From the NCBI GenBank assembly GCA_019694875.1, contig JAIBBC010000001.1, positions 682,001 through 746,000 on the forward strand: DNA of 64,000 nucleotides, read 5' to 3'. The first letter of the stretch is position 1. Every line of letters begins with the position of its first letter. Source of the stretch: Cyclobacteriaceae bacterium. Lineage in GTDB: Bacteria; Bacteroidota; Bacteroidia; Cytophagales; Cyclobacteriaceae. Positions 14,798 through 23,744 of this stretch are shown here, piece after piece. The notes beneath the pieces were generated by a model that saw only the letters and a list, made by a program, of their open reading frames with translations, was not told the DNA's origin and did not search any database. The translations under genes and the position numbers were made by a program.

Positions 14798-16449
14798 TAG
14801 TTTTTCTTCGCCCACATATCTTTTAATGTAACCGTGCGGTTAAACACCGGTTTGCCAGGTATTGAATCCGGGTCCATCACAAAATATCCTTTGCGCAAAA
14901 ATTGGAACCTCAAATCGTTTGAATCTTTTAACAAAGCAGGCTCTGCATACACGGTTTTGATCTGCAGCGAATCCGGGTTCAGGTAATCTTTAAAATCTCC
15001 TTCCGCGTCACCAAGATCTTCCACCTTGAAAAGCCGTTCGTATAACCGGGCTTCCACCGGCACGGCATGCTTCGCACATACCCAATGCAAAGTTCCTTTC
15101 ACATTAATGCCGGATGTATCCGATCCGCTTTTGCTTTCCGGGATATACGAGCAATGCAATTCTTTGATCTTACCACTTCCGTCCTTCACCACGTCATCGC
15201 ACTTAATGATGTATGCACTCTTCAGTCGTACCATCTGACCAGGCGCCAGGCGGAAATACTTCTTTGGAGCAACTTCCATAAAGTCTTCCTCCTCAATCAG
15301 GATTTCCCGGCTAAAGGGCATTTCCCGTGTTCCGCCATTCGGATCCTCGGGATTGTTCTCCCCATCCAGCATTTCGATTTTTCCTTCCGGATAATTGGTG
15401 ATTACCACTTTAATCGGATCGAACACCACCATCCTGCGTTGCGCAGTCTTGTTCAAATCTTCCCGAACGCAAAACTCAAGTAGCCCGACATCAATCAGAT
15501 TCTCCCGTTTTGCCACACCAATGCGGTCGCAGAACTCCCGAATACTCGCGGGTGTATACCCCCTTCTTCTTACTCCACTCAGTGTAGGCATGCGCGGGTC
15601 GTCCCAGCCACTCACATGTTTTTCATTCACAAGTTGCAGCAGCTTACGCTTGCTCATGACCGTGTACGTCATGTTCAGGCGGGCAAACTCATATTGATGC
15701 GATGGATAAATCTCGAGTTTCTCAATAAACCAATCGTACAACGCGCGGTGCGGAATAAACTCCAGCGTGCAGATACTGTGTGTAATGTTCTCAATCGAAT
15801 CGCTCTGCCCATGCGCAAAATCATACATCGGGTAGATACACCATTTATCGCCCGTGCGGTGATGGTGTGCGTGCTTGATGCGGTACATCAGCGGATCGCG
15901 CATGTGCATGTTCGGATGCGCCATATCAACTTTTGCACGAAGAACTTTTTCTCCATCGCGATATTTGCCGGCACGCATGTCGGCAAACATTTTAAGATTT
16001 TCTTCTACGCTTCTATTGCGATAAGGACTGTCGGTTCCGGGCGTGGTGGGTGTACCTTTTTGTTTTGCGATTTCTTCGCTGGTACTATCGTCAACGTATG
16101 CCAATCCTTTTCTGATTAGCGTTACCGCGAATTCATATAATTTTTCAAAATAATCCGATGCATACAGTTCTTCGGCCCAGTTGAAGCCGAGCCAGCGGAT
16201 ATCATTCTTAATGCTCTCTACATATTCCGTTTCTTCCGTGACCGGATTTGTGTCGTCAAAGCGCAGGTTGGTTTTTCCGCCATACTTCAGCGCCAAGCCG
16301 AAGTTCAGGCAAATGCTTTTTGCATGACCCATGTGCAAATAGCCGTTGGGCTCGGGCGGAAAGCGCGTAACAATGGTTTTATACTTTCCCTCGGCAAGGT
16401 CTTTCTCTACAATTTCTTCCAGGAAGTTCAGGCTCTTTTCGTCAGTCAT
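14797..16449 (-). CDS. glnS: Glutaminyl-tRNA synthetase
   Basis: This enzyme charges tRNA-Gln with glutamine. The class I signatures are PPEPNGYLHMGHAKS (residues 31-45, the HIGH-type motif) and VMSKRK (KMSKS type, about residue 268). With the start at 16449 the protein is 550 residues, matching E. coli GlnRS (554). The frame is open 28 codons further upstream, but that extension (SRKIQSKSKS...) is not family-like. A TAACTTTG -7 box at 16473-16480 sits between, which supports 16449. The gene is divergent from gltX. Confidence 0.96.
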   Translation of the reverse strand: MTDEKSLNFLEEIVEKDLAEGKYKTIVTRFPPEPNGYLHMGHAKSICLNFGLALKYGGKTNLRFDDTNPVTEETEYVESIKNDIRWLGFNWAEELYASDYFEKLYEFAVTLIRKGLAYVDDSTSEEIAKQKGTPTTPGTDSPYRNRSVEENLKMFADMRAGKYRDGEKVLRAKVDMAHPNMHMRDPLMYRIKHAHHHRTGDKWCIYPMYDFAHGQSDSIENITHSICTLEFIPHRALYDWFIEKLEIYPSHQYEFARLNMTYTVMSKRKLLQLVNEKHVSGWDDPRMPTLSGVRRRGYTPASIREFCDRIGVAKRENLIDVGLLEFCVREDLNKTAQRRMVVFDPIKVVITNYPEGKIEMLDGENNPEDPNGGTREMPFSREILIEEEDFMEVAPKKYFRLAPGQMVRLKSAYIIKCDDVVKDGSGKIKELHCSYIPESKSGSDTSGINVKGTLHWVCAKHAVPVEARLYERLFKVEDLGDAEGDFKDYLNPDSLQIKTVYAEPALLKDSNDLRFQFLRKGYFVMDPDSIPGKPVFNRTVTLKDMWAKKN

Positions 16450-16472
16450 CGTGATGGGTATAGTGCAAACCA

Positions 16473-16480
16473 CAAAGTTA
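16473..16480 (-). promoter_or_regulatory. -7 promoter box of glnS
   Basis: Read on the minus strand, TAACTTTG matches TAnnTTTG exactly and lies 23 bases upstream of the glnS ATG at 16449. No convincing -33 TTTG is present. Its position helps decide the glnS start. Confidence 0.5.
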
Positions 16481-16605
16481 GGAACGCTTTTCGATTTTGA
16501 CTGAATTTTTCGGCTCCGCAGGCCACTTTTCACACCTTTTGTTGGCCTTTAACAAGACTAATTGCGACCCGAACGGTTAACTTTACGGGATATTTTTTAC
16601 GGAAG

Positions 16606-18126
16606 ATGAGAGACGTTCGCGTAAGGTTTGCACCCAGCCCGACAGGGGCACTACACATTGGCGGAGTGCGGACAGCCTTGTACAATTATTTGCTTGCGCG
16701 CCAGAACAACGGCACCATGATTTTGCGCATTGAAGATACCGACCAGGGCCGTTATGTACCGGGTGCAGAAGAATACATTCTTGAATCGCTTGCATGGGCC
16801 GGAATCAAGATTGATGAGGGTGTAAGTGTGGGCGGCCCGCATGCTCCCTACCGGCAATCGGAACGGAAAGCACTGTACAAACAATATGCACAGAAGCTGA
16901 TTGATGACGGAAACGCTTACTACGCTTTTGATACCGAAGCGGAACTTGATGCGATGCGCGATAAGCTGAAAGCTGCGGGAAATGATAACCAGCAGTACGG
17001 CATGCATTCGCGGATGGAGATGAAAAACTCGCTTACGCTTTCAGCGGATGAAACGAAAAGGTTGATCGGGTCGGGCGCATATGTAATCCGGTTGAAAGTA
17101 CCTGCAGGTGAACAAATTCAGGTTAACGATTTGATCAGGGGCCTGGTAACGGTTGATTCATCGCAGATTGATGATAAGGTTCTCATGAAATCTGACGGTA
17201 TGCCCACGTATCATTTGGCTAATGTGGTTGACGACTACCTGATGAATATATCCCATGTGATCAGAGGCGAAGAGTGGCTGCCTTCTGCTCCGTTGCATGT
17301 TTTACTGTACAGATTTCTGGGTTGGGAGAAAACAATGCCGCAGTTCGCGCATCTGCCACTGCTCTTAAAACCTGACGGTAACGGAAAACTCAGTAAGCGT
17401 GCAGCCGACCAAATGGGATTCCCCATTTTTCCACTTACGTGGAAGGATCCCGCCACAGGCGAGGTAGCCAAAGGCTTCAAAGAGTCGGGGTATCTGCCGG
17501 AAGCATTAATTAACTTTTTAGCGTTTCTCGGCTGGAATCCGGGAACCGAACAGGAGATTTTCTCGATGGAAGAACTGATCAACGCTTTCTCGCTCGAGCG
17601 GATTAACAAGGCTGGTGCAAAGTTTGATGTCCAGAAAGCGCAGTGGTTTAATCAGCAATACATTAAGACAACACCCAATGAGGTGTTGGCTGACCGATTG
17701 ATGAAAGAATCCGGTCATTCAGTTTCAAAAGAAACTGCCGCGAAAATTGTTTCGATCATGAAAGAGCGTGTTACCTTTCCGCAGGAGATTTGGGAACAAG
17801 CTAAATTTCTTTTTGCTGCTCCAACACAATTTGATGATTCGGTTGTGAGCAAGAAATGGAATGATGAAGCGATAGCCGTGATTACAGCTTTTAAAAATGC
17901 ATTAGCGGGAGAAGCGTCTATCAACGCTGCGTCTGCGAAAAGCGTTTTGGAATCAGCGGCAGCCTCAGTGAATATAGGTGTTGGCAAAATCATGCAGGCC
18001 CTGCGCGTGGCTATTACCGGAAACGGATCGGGCCCCGACCTGATGATGACAATGGAAATTATCGGAAAGGATGCAGTAATCAAACGTCTGGATCACGCAG
18101 TAAATACATTAAAGGTTAAGGCCTAA
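16606..18126 (+). CDS. gltX: Glutamyl-tRNA synthetase
   Basis: It charges tRNA-Glu. The 506-residue length is normal. N-terminal RFAPSPTGALHIGGVRTAL carries the HIGH-type motif (HIGG at 17-20), and GKLSKR at about 260 is the KMSKS motif. The C-terminal half is the anticodon-binding alpha-helical domain. It is divergent from glnS across about 155 bp; TAACTTTA at 16578-16585 is a near-consensus -7 box. It is probably followed by the 68-residue gene in the same transcript. Confidence 0.96.
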   Translation: MRDVRVRFAPSPTGALHIGGVRTALYNYLLARQNNGTMILRIEDTDQGRYVPGAEEYILESLAWAGIKIDEGVSVGGPHAPYRQSERKALYKQYAQKLIDDGNAYYAFDTEAELDAMRDKLKAAGNDNQQYGMHSRMEMKNSLTLSADETKRLIGSGAYVIRLKVPAGEQIQVNDLIRGLVTVDSSQIDDKVLMKSDGMPTYHLANVVDDYLMNISHVIRGEEWLPSAPLHVLLYRFLGWEKTMPQFAHLPLLLKPDGNGKLSKRAADQMGFPIFPLTWKDPATGEVAKGFKESGYLPEALINFLAFLGWNPGTEQEIFSMEELINAFSLERINKAGAKFDVQKAQWFNQQYIKTTPNEVLADRLMKESGHSVSKETAAKIVSIMKERVTFPQEIWEQAKFLFAAPTQFDDSVVSKKWNDEAIAVITAFKNALAGEASINAASAKSVLESAAASVNIGVGKIMQALRVAITGNGSGPDLMMTMEIIGKDAVIKRLDHAVNTLKVKA

Positions 18127-18136
18127 CATTCTTATT

Positions 18137-18343
18137 ATGGCAAAACAACCGGCAAAGAAAAAGAAACCCCGCGTTCACAAAGACCTGCAGGGTTTTGAAG
18201 TTTCCGTAAATCAATTCGGTGAGCTGAACGCAAGCATGAGCATCGACAAGATCAATGAATTCCTCAACAAAAACGTTGAAGACAAAAAACTTGTTGATCG
18301 GGATGAATCAGAGGAACCGAAGACGAAAAAGAAACGCAAATAG
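18137..18343 (+). CDS. Small conserved-looking charged protein
   Basis: This 68-residue protein has Lys-rich ends (AKKKKPR at the start, KTKKKRK at the end) and a central FEVSVNQFGELNASMSIDKINEFLN segment. It starts 10 bp after gltX and ends 2 bp before the next gene, so it is probably expressed with both. The pattern resembles small Bacteroidota hypothetical proteins found beside gltX. No function is recognised. Confidence 0.7.
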   Translation: MAKQPAKKKKPRVHKDLQGFEVSVNQFGELNASMSIDKINEFLNKNVEDKKLVDRDESEEPKTKKKRK

Positions 18344-18345
18344 AT

Positions 18346-18987
18346 ATGAAGAAAATTATTACAGCATGTGTTGTATTTTTTTCTTTACAAGCAGCTTATT
18401 CACAACGCGATACGTTAGTTTTTGTACATTTTACCGGTGGAGCTTCCTATGCCATAGGGCAAGAAATGGATCAGGTGTACGACTTTGGCCTGTCTGCCGC
18501 TACGCACGTTTCAATTCCGGCGGGCAGAGTTATTATAGAACCAGGTTTTTCATTTTTTTATTTTGGAAATTATTACAGCAAGTCAACACGCGATAATCTA
18601 CTTCTTTGGAATATGGGTTCCCGTATTCATCTAAACTGGTCATCCCGGTTTGATCCTTTTATAGGAGCATATTTTCTTATCGGAAAGGACTATCTGGAAC
18701 CCAGAAAAGACTATCGTGGTTCTTCGATTGACCTAATGACGTTTCGGGGTATGGGCATTTCAGCCGGACTCAATTTTTATGCATCGAAATGTCTTTATTT
18801 TCAACTGACTGGAGAATTCGTAACACCAAAGGCCCGACTGGATAAATCTTTGCAGGATGATATTAAAGAGGAGCTTGAGGCGACAAGTTCGCTTTATAAT
18901 ATCGTCAGCATTCCCGATAAGCGGATTTCCTTAAACACGATAAGTCTCAAAATTGGCTATAAACTATCATTAAAGCATAAACCATGA
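18346..18987 (+). CDS. Secreted outer-membrane beta-barrel-like protein
   Basis: A 213-residue protein with an N-terminal signal peptide (cleavage after about residue 20, AAYSQ). Alternating aromatic strands (FFYFGNYY, SRIHLNW, GISAGLNFY) fit a small outer-membrane beta-barrel. It overlaps the downstream lipoprotein gene by 4 bp (ATGA), so the two probably act together at the cell surface. Function unknown. Confidence 0.7.
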   Translation: MKKIITACVVFFSLQAAYSQRDTLVFVHFTGGASYAIGQEMDQVYDFGLSAATHVSIPAGRVIIEPGFSFFYFGNYYSKSTRDNLLLWNMGSRIHLNWSSRFDPFIGAYFLIGKDYLEPRKDYRGSSIDLMTFRGMGISAGLNFYASKCLYFQLTGEFVTPKARLDKSLQDDIKEELEATSSLYNIVSIPDKRISLNTISLKIGYKLSLKHKP

Positions 18988-20132
18988 AAAAGCTTATACT
19001 ATTTTCGTGCATATTGGTGTTAGAGGCCTGCTCCACCCATGAGGAGATTTTCACTTCTAATGTAACCGTCAATTTCAATGTTCATGAATTAAGTTCCGTA
19101 TTATCGGATGAAAGCATCTATAGTGCAAAACTCACTGGTAAGGACCACATAGTCGGGTTTCTAAACACTTCATTCTTCACATTTCAAGATAGCTTTACTT
19201 CTGCAAGCGTTGTACCAGGATCGATAAAGACAGGAAAGGTCGTACACGAGGATGCTGAGCAATTAGTAGTGTTTTCAACAATCTCTTTGGAAAATGGTGA
19301 AAAAAACTATCAACTTAACGATGTCATATTAAGCAGTACGGGTATTAATAGCGCCCCGCGATTTACACTCTATGATAAAAAAGACAACCTCCCAGGCAAG
19401 CCTTTAAACACCCGCGGCTTCCGGACGTATACAAATGCGTTCTTTTTGTCTCAAGCAAAAGGTTGGATTTTCTGTCAGTATTCCGGAGCAAACTCGAGTG
19501 ACTATCCGGAAGGGCTTCGCACGTACAGAATCAATGGGGCCTCAATTGAAATTATCTCAACAATACCCAACAGATCGTACGTACCGGTAGATGCATATTT
19601 TAAAAACGATGATATCGGTTGGCTGATCGCAACGAACTTCTCAATTCCTTATACCTACTACTTTTTTAAAACAACGGATGGCGGAGTAACTTGGAATCTA
19701 GTCAGCGCAGATGACTACAAAGTTCAGGTCAAAAGAATGATCTTCATTGATGATCAAAATTTTGTCTTATTTGGAGAAGAAGGAATTTTACGAACAAGTA
19801 ATAGTGGTGAAACATGGAGAGCAACTTTCTTTGAATCGCCCGATCGAAATCACTCTGTGTCAGATGTTACAAAGGCTTCCGATTCGAATATTCTTTATGC
19901 CAGCATCTTTGAAGGTCTGCGAGACTACAATGCTATTCACTCTATCCACAGATCCACTGACAATGGAAAAACGTGGACTGAGCTGGATAAAAAGACACTC
20001 AACGGCAACCTGAGTTTTTCCGATGAACGACACGGAATCGCGTATAGCTTTACCGGATTAGAATATACTGCTAACGGTGGTAAAACATGGGATCTAATTC
20101 TTTACTCGTTTCCGTTGACAAAAATAGATTAG
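18984..20132 (+). CDS. Lipoprotein with BNR/Asp-box repeats
   Basis: The 382-residue product has a lipoprotein signal peptide with lipobox LEAC at about residue 16. Several S/T-x-D-x-G-x-T-W Asp-box repeats are visible (KTTDGGVTWN, RTSNSGETWR, RSTDNGKTWT, TANGGKTWD), as in sialidase-like beta-propellers and YCF48-type proteins. The fold is likely a surface-exposed beta-propeller. Neither catalytic residues nor a substrate can be assigned. It is translationally coupled to the upstream barrel protein. Confidence 0.8.
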   Translation: MKKLILFSCILVLEACSTHEEIFTSNVTVNFNVHELSSVLSDESIYSAKLTGKDHIVGFLNTSFFTFQDSFTSASVVPGSIKTGKVVHEDAEQLVVFSTISLENGEKNYQLNDVILSSTGINSAPRFTLYDKKDNLPGKPLNTRGFRTYTNAFFLSQAKGWIFCQYSGANSSDYPEGLRTYRINGASIEIISTIPNRSYVPVDAYFKNDDIGWLIATNFSIPYTYYFFKTTDGGVTWNLVSADDYKVQVKRMIFIDDQNFVLFGEEGILRTSNSGETWRATFFESPDRNHSVSDVTKASDSNILYASIFEGLRDYNAIHSIHRSTDNGKTWTELDKKTLNGNLSFSDERHGIAYSFTGLEYTANGGKTWDLILYSFPLTKID

Positions 20133-20149
20133 TGGATACTTAATTGCTC

Positions 20150-21355
20150 ATGCTAAAAATTGGAATCATCCGTGAAGGAAAAAACCCGCCCGACAAGCGG
20201 GTACCGTTCACGCCCCTTCAAACCGAAGAAATTGAACAGCGGTTTCCGCACATGAAGGTTACGGTGCAGGCCAGCAATGTGCGCTGCTTCAACGACAATG
20301 AGTATTCCGAGGCAGGCGTACAGGTAAGCGATTCAGTAAGCAACTGCGATGTACTGATGGGCATAAAAGAAGTGCCTGTTGACCAACTCATTCCGAATAA
20401 AGTATACCTGTTCTTTTCCCATACGATCAAGAAACAACCCTACAACAAAAAGCTGCTTCAGGAAGTATTAAAAAAGAAAATCAGGCTCATCGATTACGAA
20501 ACATTAACCGACCGGCTTGGAAACCGGATGGTGGCTTTTGGCCGTTTTGCCGGGATTGTTGGCGCTTATAATGGTTTGTGGACATTCGGTAAACGGTATG
20601 GCGGCTTTAGCTTACGAAGAGCGTTCGACTGTTTTGACGTAAACGACCTGAAGCTCGAATTAAGAAAAGTAGCGCTTCCGCCTGTGAAGATTATCCTGAC
20701 CGGAGCAGGCCGGGTAGGTAAAGGTGCGATGGAAACGCTGGATACTGCCGGTATCCGCAAAGTGAGTCCGTCTGATTTTCTTACCCAAACATTCAATGAA
20801 CCGGTTTACGTGCAGCTCGGAAGTGCCGATTATCATATCCGCAAAGAAGGCGGTCATTTTAATCGTGAGGAATTTCACAAACACCCGGAACACTACAGCT
20901 CCGATTTCCTGAAGTTCACGAAGGTAGCCGATATCCTTATGGCGGGCGCTTTCTGGAACCCCAAGGCACCTGTGCTGTTTACGAAAGCCGATATGCAGGC
21001 CCCGGATTTTAAAATGAAGGTTATAGCCGACATCACCTGCGATATCGAGGGCTCAATCCCGAGTACAAAAAAAGCAAGTACCATTGCTGAACCGGTGTAT
21101 GATTACAATCCCGTGAGTGATGCGGTTGAGAAACCTTTTTCTTCGGAGAAATTTATAACGGTAATGGCCGTTGACAACCTTCCGTGCGAACTGCCGCGCA
21201 GCGCTTCGGAAGAATTTGGACGCGATCTGATCGATAAGATTCTTCCACTTTTCCTGAACGATGATCCGGATGCGATACTACACCGTGCAACGATTGCAAA
21301 GGGTGGCGAACTGACCGATACATTTGCGTATCTTTCAGATTATGTCGCGGGCTAG
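20150..21355 (+). CDS. Saccharopine dehydrogenase-like NAD(P)-dependent oxidoreductase
   Basis: From ATG 20150 (a TTG at 20144 is possible but less likely) the product is 401 residues. The N-terminal domain (IGIIREGKNPPDKRVPFTP) is that of the alanine dehydrogenase/PNT and lysine-forming saccharopine dehydrogenase families. FFSHTIKKQPYNKKLL and the GAGRVGKGA nucleotide-binding loop at about 190 support this. It presumably acts on amino acids in the cytosol; the direction and substrate in Bacteroidota are not established here. The 3' end overlaps the OmpA-family gene by 14 bp. Confidence 0.82.
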   Translation: MLKIGIIREGKNPPDKRVPFTPLQTEEIEQRFPHMKVTVQASNVRCFNDNEYSEAGVQVSDSVSNCDVLMGIKEVPVDQLIPNKVYLFFSHTIKKQPYNKKLLQEVLKKKIRLIDYETLTDRLGNRMVAFGRFAGIVGAYNGLWTFGKRYGGFSLRRAFDCFDVNDLKLELRKVALPPVKIILTGAGRVGKGAMETLDTAGIRKVSPSDFLTQTFNEPVYVQLGSADYHIRKEGGHFNREEFHKHPEHYSSDFLKFTKVADILMAGAFWNPKAPVLFTKADMQAPDFKMKVIADITCDIEGSIPSTKKASTIAEPVYDYNPVSDAVEKPFSSEKFITVMAVDNLPCELPRSASEEFGRDLIDKILPLFLNDDPDAILHRATIAKGGELTDTFAYLSDYVAG

Positions 21356-22925
21356 TATTATTGGCTTAATCCTGGTTGTATTTTCTGTCGTTAACCTTTA
21401 TGCACAAGGGAAAATTTCCCGTGACGTAACGTTTCATAACGGCAATTACCGGCCGGCAGCTTTTTCAAAAGCGTATTGGGGCGAAGAGTGGTACGATAAT
21501 AAAAAGCTCAGGTTCAAAGGCAAGTTTTTGAAATGCACGACCCGTCAAAACGGTATTGACGTTTTTGAAAAACGAAAGATCGGCAAGTGGGTTTACTATC
21601 ACCCAAACGGAGCTATTAGTCGCATCGAAAACTACACGGATACGCAGTCGTGTGCCGACAAGGTTGTGAAAACGGGTAAGTGGCAATACTTCAACCAATT
21701 GGGCCAGCTGTATCACGAAGAATCTTATGAGAATGATTCACTTGCCGTGAGTACACTTGAAATCTATCGCGACAGTTCGCTCTTTCAGCAAATCAGCACA
21801 GTAAACGGAAAAATCCAGGTCATTCAAACTTCAGCGCAGACAACCTCCGACAACTATATTACCAATGGGGACTTTGAATTGTATAAATACAAACCTGTTC
21901 TGATCGTTAACACCGGGCATGACCGGATTGAAGAACTCATCCCCGGCTGGGTTTCACCCGGCACAAGCGCTGACTACTACAACTATAATCGCAAAGTTCA
22001 GGATGTGCCGGAGCATATCGATAAGGGTTCAAATAACTCAGGCTATGCCGGAATCATGATTTATAACAGTCGCAGAGAAAGTTATTCCGAACATCTTCAA
22101 GCAAAACTTAAGAAGCCCTTAACGAAAGGTCAGCGTTACTGTCTTACGTTCGATGTTCGCCTTTCGATCAACTCCGGATACTTCACAGAAAAATTTGAGG
22201 CCCTTTTCTCGTCCAGGCAGGATTACAAATCGACCGATTCAACACTTTCCGACAGCACCAGACTGTTAACGTACCAAAATACATTTGATAATACCGGCTA
22301 TTGGCAACAGCTGTGTGAGTGCTTTATGGCTGACGGCACTGAAACCTATTTGACACTCGGCCTTTTTTCATTGGAGGATGCCGGTGTTACCAAAACTACT
22401 GAGCGTTATAAAAGTATGATGGACATCAACCAGGCTGCTTATTACCTGGTGGATAATGTTTCTCTGAAGCCGGCATCCGATGATCAAACCTGTGTTCAAA
22501 AACTTGTTGTGAAGCGACTGGAGAAGAAAAGGCAAGAGGCGCTTAAGAATAATGTTTTTGCGGTACTGCTGACGGGAGAAGCACAGGCCATCACGTTCAA
22601 AAATGTTCAGTTTGAAACGAATCGTTCCGACTTGAAACAGGAGTCGTTCCCTGAACTCGAGCAGCTGAAATCATTCCTCGAAAACACGACCGTGAGCATT
22701 GAAATTGCAGGTTTTACCGACAATGTTGGTTCAGCCGAACATAACCAGGAGCTCTCATTGGCGCGTGCTGAATCTATCAAAACATGGTTAAGTCAGCGGG
22801 GCATTGAAGACGCGCGGCTTTCAACGATCGGTTATGGCGCATCGAATTTCGTGGCCGACAACGACTCCGAAACCGGCCGGCAGCTTAACCGCAGGGTTGA
22901 AATCAGGCTCGTGGCGTCAAACTAA
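21342..22925 (+). CDS. OmpA-family outer membrane protein
   Basis: With ATG 21342 the 527-residue protein starts with a signal peptide (SRASIIGLILVVFSVVNLYAQG). An upstream TTG at 21324 would break it. Residues about 35-130 hold two MORN-like modules (GKWVYYHPNG, GKWQYFNQLG). A middle domain begins with NYITNGDFELYKY, a pattern of carbohydrate-binding-like modules. The last about 110 residues are an OmpA/MotB peptidoglycan-binding domain (NVQFETNRSDLK, IAGFTDNVGS, RQLNRRVEI). It likely anchors the outer membrane to the cell wall. Confidence 0.88.
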   Translation: MSRASIIGLILVVFSVVNLYAQGKISRDVTFHNGNYRPAAFSKAYWGEEWYDNKKLRFKGKFLKCTTRQNGIDVFEKRKIGKWVYYHPNGAISRIENYTDTQSCADKVVKTGKWQYFNQLGQLYHEESYENDSLAVSTLEIYRDSSLFQQISTVNGKIQVIQTSAQTTSDNYITNGDFELYKYKPVLIVNTGHDRIEELIPGWVSPGTSADYYNYNRKVQDVPEHIDKGSNNSGYAGIMIYNSRRESYSEHLQAKLKKPLTKGQRYCLTFDVRLSINSGYFTEKFEALFSSRQDYKSTDSTLSDSTRLLTYQNTFDNTGYWQQLCECFMADGTETYLTLGLFSLEDAGVTKTTERYKSMMDINQAAYYLVDNVSLKPASDDQTCVQKLVVKRLEKKRQEALKNNVFAVLLTGEAQAITFKNVQFETNRSDLKQESFPELEQLKSFLENTTVSIEIAGFTDNVGSAEHNQELSLARAESIKTWLSQRGIEDARLSTIGYGASNFVADNDSETGRQLNRRVEIRLVASN

Positions 22926-22930
22926 AAATG

Positions 22931-22938
22931 TACCTTTA
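22931..22938 (+). promoter_or_regulatory. Candidate -7 box 4 bases before the DUF4286 start
   Basis: TACCTTTA (one mismatch to TAnnTTTG) ends 4 bases before ATG 22943. If used, the transcript would be almost leaderless. The same 4-base spacing occurs before the genes at 28148 and 59650. Confidence 0.3.
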
Positions 22939-22942
22939 ACAC

Positions 22943-23248
22943 ATGTATTTATTCAACGAAACGGTCGGCATTGATGCTTCTGCAGAGCAGGAATGGTTAG
23001 GCTGGGTTAAGGCGGTTTACATTCCCTCGGTTTTGAACACACAGCTTTTTACTGGTCACAGGATTTATAAAGTTCTTCACGAAAGTGAAGATGGAAGTAT
23101 CTCCTACTCAATTCAGTTCTTTTCCAATTCGCTTGAAAATGTGGTTCAGTTCCTGGAAGTCTTCGCCCCGCCATTGGTTGAGCAACAGCGACAGAAATTC
23201 AGTCACCGCCACGTTGCCTTCCGCACGCTTTTGGAAGAGATGAAATAA
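22943..23248 (+). CDS. DUF4286 family protein
   Basis: A 101-residue soluble protein with the typical DUF4286 layout: a YLFNETVGID start, an EWLGWVKAVYIP segment and a C-terminal FRTLLEEM. The fold is probably a ferredoxin-like dimer; function unknown. The family is common in Bacteroidota. It ends directly next to the convergent acetyltransferase gene, with no gap. Confidence 0.88.
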   Translation: MYLFNETVGIDASAEQEWLGWVKAVYIPSVLNTQLFTGHRIYKVLHESEDGSISYSIQFFSNSLENVVQFLEVFAPPLVEQQRQKFSHRHVAFRTLLEEMK

Positions 23249-23728
23249 TTATTTGCCGAGCAATTTTTTAATCTGATCGATTTCGAGGCTTGTATTAAGC
23301 CATTCACCATCAAATTTGGGGTTGTAATGTTTGCGATAGAAGTTTATCCCCGGTTCGTTCCAATCGAGCACCTGCCACAACATTCCGGAGCAATTTTCAT
23401 CGACAGCATGTTGCATCGTCCGATCAAACAGTAACTTACCAATCCCGTTACCCCGTTCACTTTCGGTAACGATGATATCTTCCAGGTACAGTCGTTTTCC
23501 CTTCCAGGTTGAGTACCGCCAGTAGTACACTGAGATTCCGACAATACCGTTTTCAGTTTCGGCTACAAAGAACCCGTAAATGGGATTTGGGCCGAAGCCG
23601 TCTTTCTCCATCAGCTCAACAGTATTGATTACTTCATGCGGAGCTTTCTCATAAAGCGCAAGCTCCTTAATAAGCTCAAGCACCCGTGGAAGATCCTTCT
23701 TTTCGCCTGTGCGGATTGTTGTAACCAT
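23249..23728 (-). CDS. GNAT-family N-acetyltransferase (diamine acetyltransferase-like)
   Basis: From ATG 23728 the protein is 159 residues; an in-frame TTG at 23740 is the alternative. The acetyl-CoA loop is seen in ERGNGIGKLLF, preceded by LYLEDIIVTESE, and WQVLDWNEPGINFYRK is characteristic of the spermidine/diamine acetyltransferase (SSAT) branch. The substrate could also be an amino acid such as thialysine. It begins 16 bases after the serS stop on the same strand, so it is likely in one operon with serS. Confidence 0.88.
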   Translation of the reverse strand: MVTTIRTGEKKDLPRVLELIKELALYEKAPHEVINTVELMEKDGFGPNPIYGFFVAETENGIVGISVYYWRYSTWKGKRLYLEDIIVTESERGNGIGKLLFDRTMQHAVDENCSGMLWQVLDWNEPGINFYRKHYNPKFDGEWLNTSLEIDQIKKLLGK

Positions 23729-23744
23729 GATTACGATCAAAAAT

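Noticed and set aside
15067-16119. Plus-strand frames inside glnS
   Set aside because: Antisense shadows of a conserved synthetase gene, with no recognisable domains.
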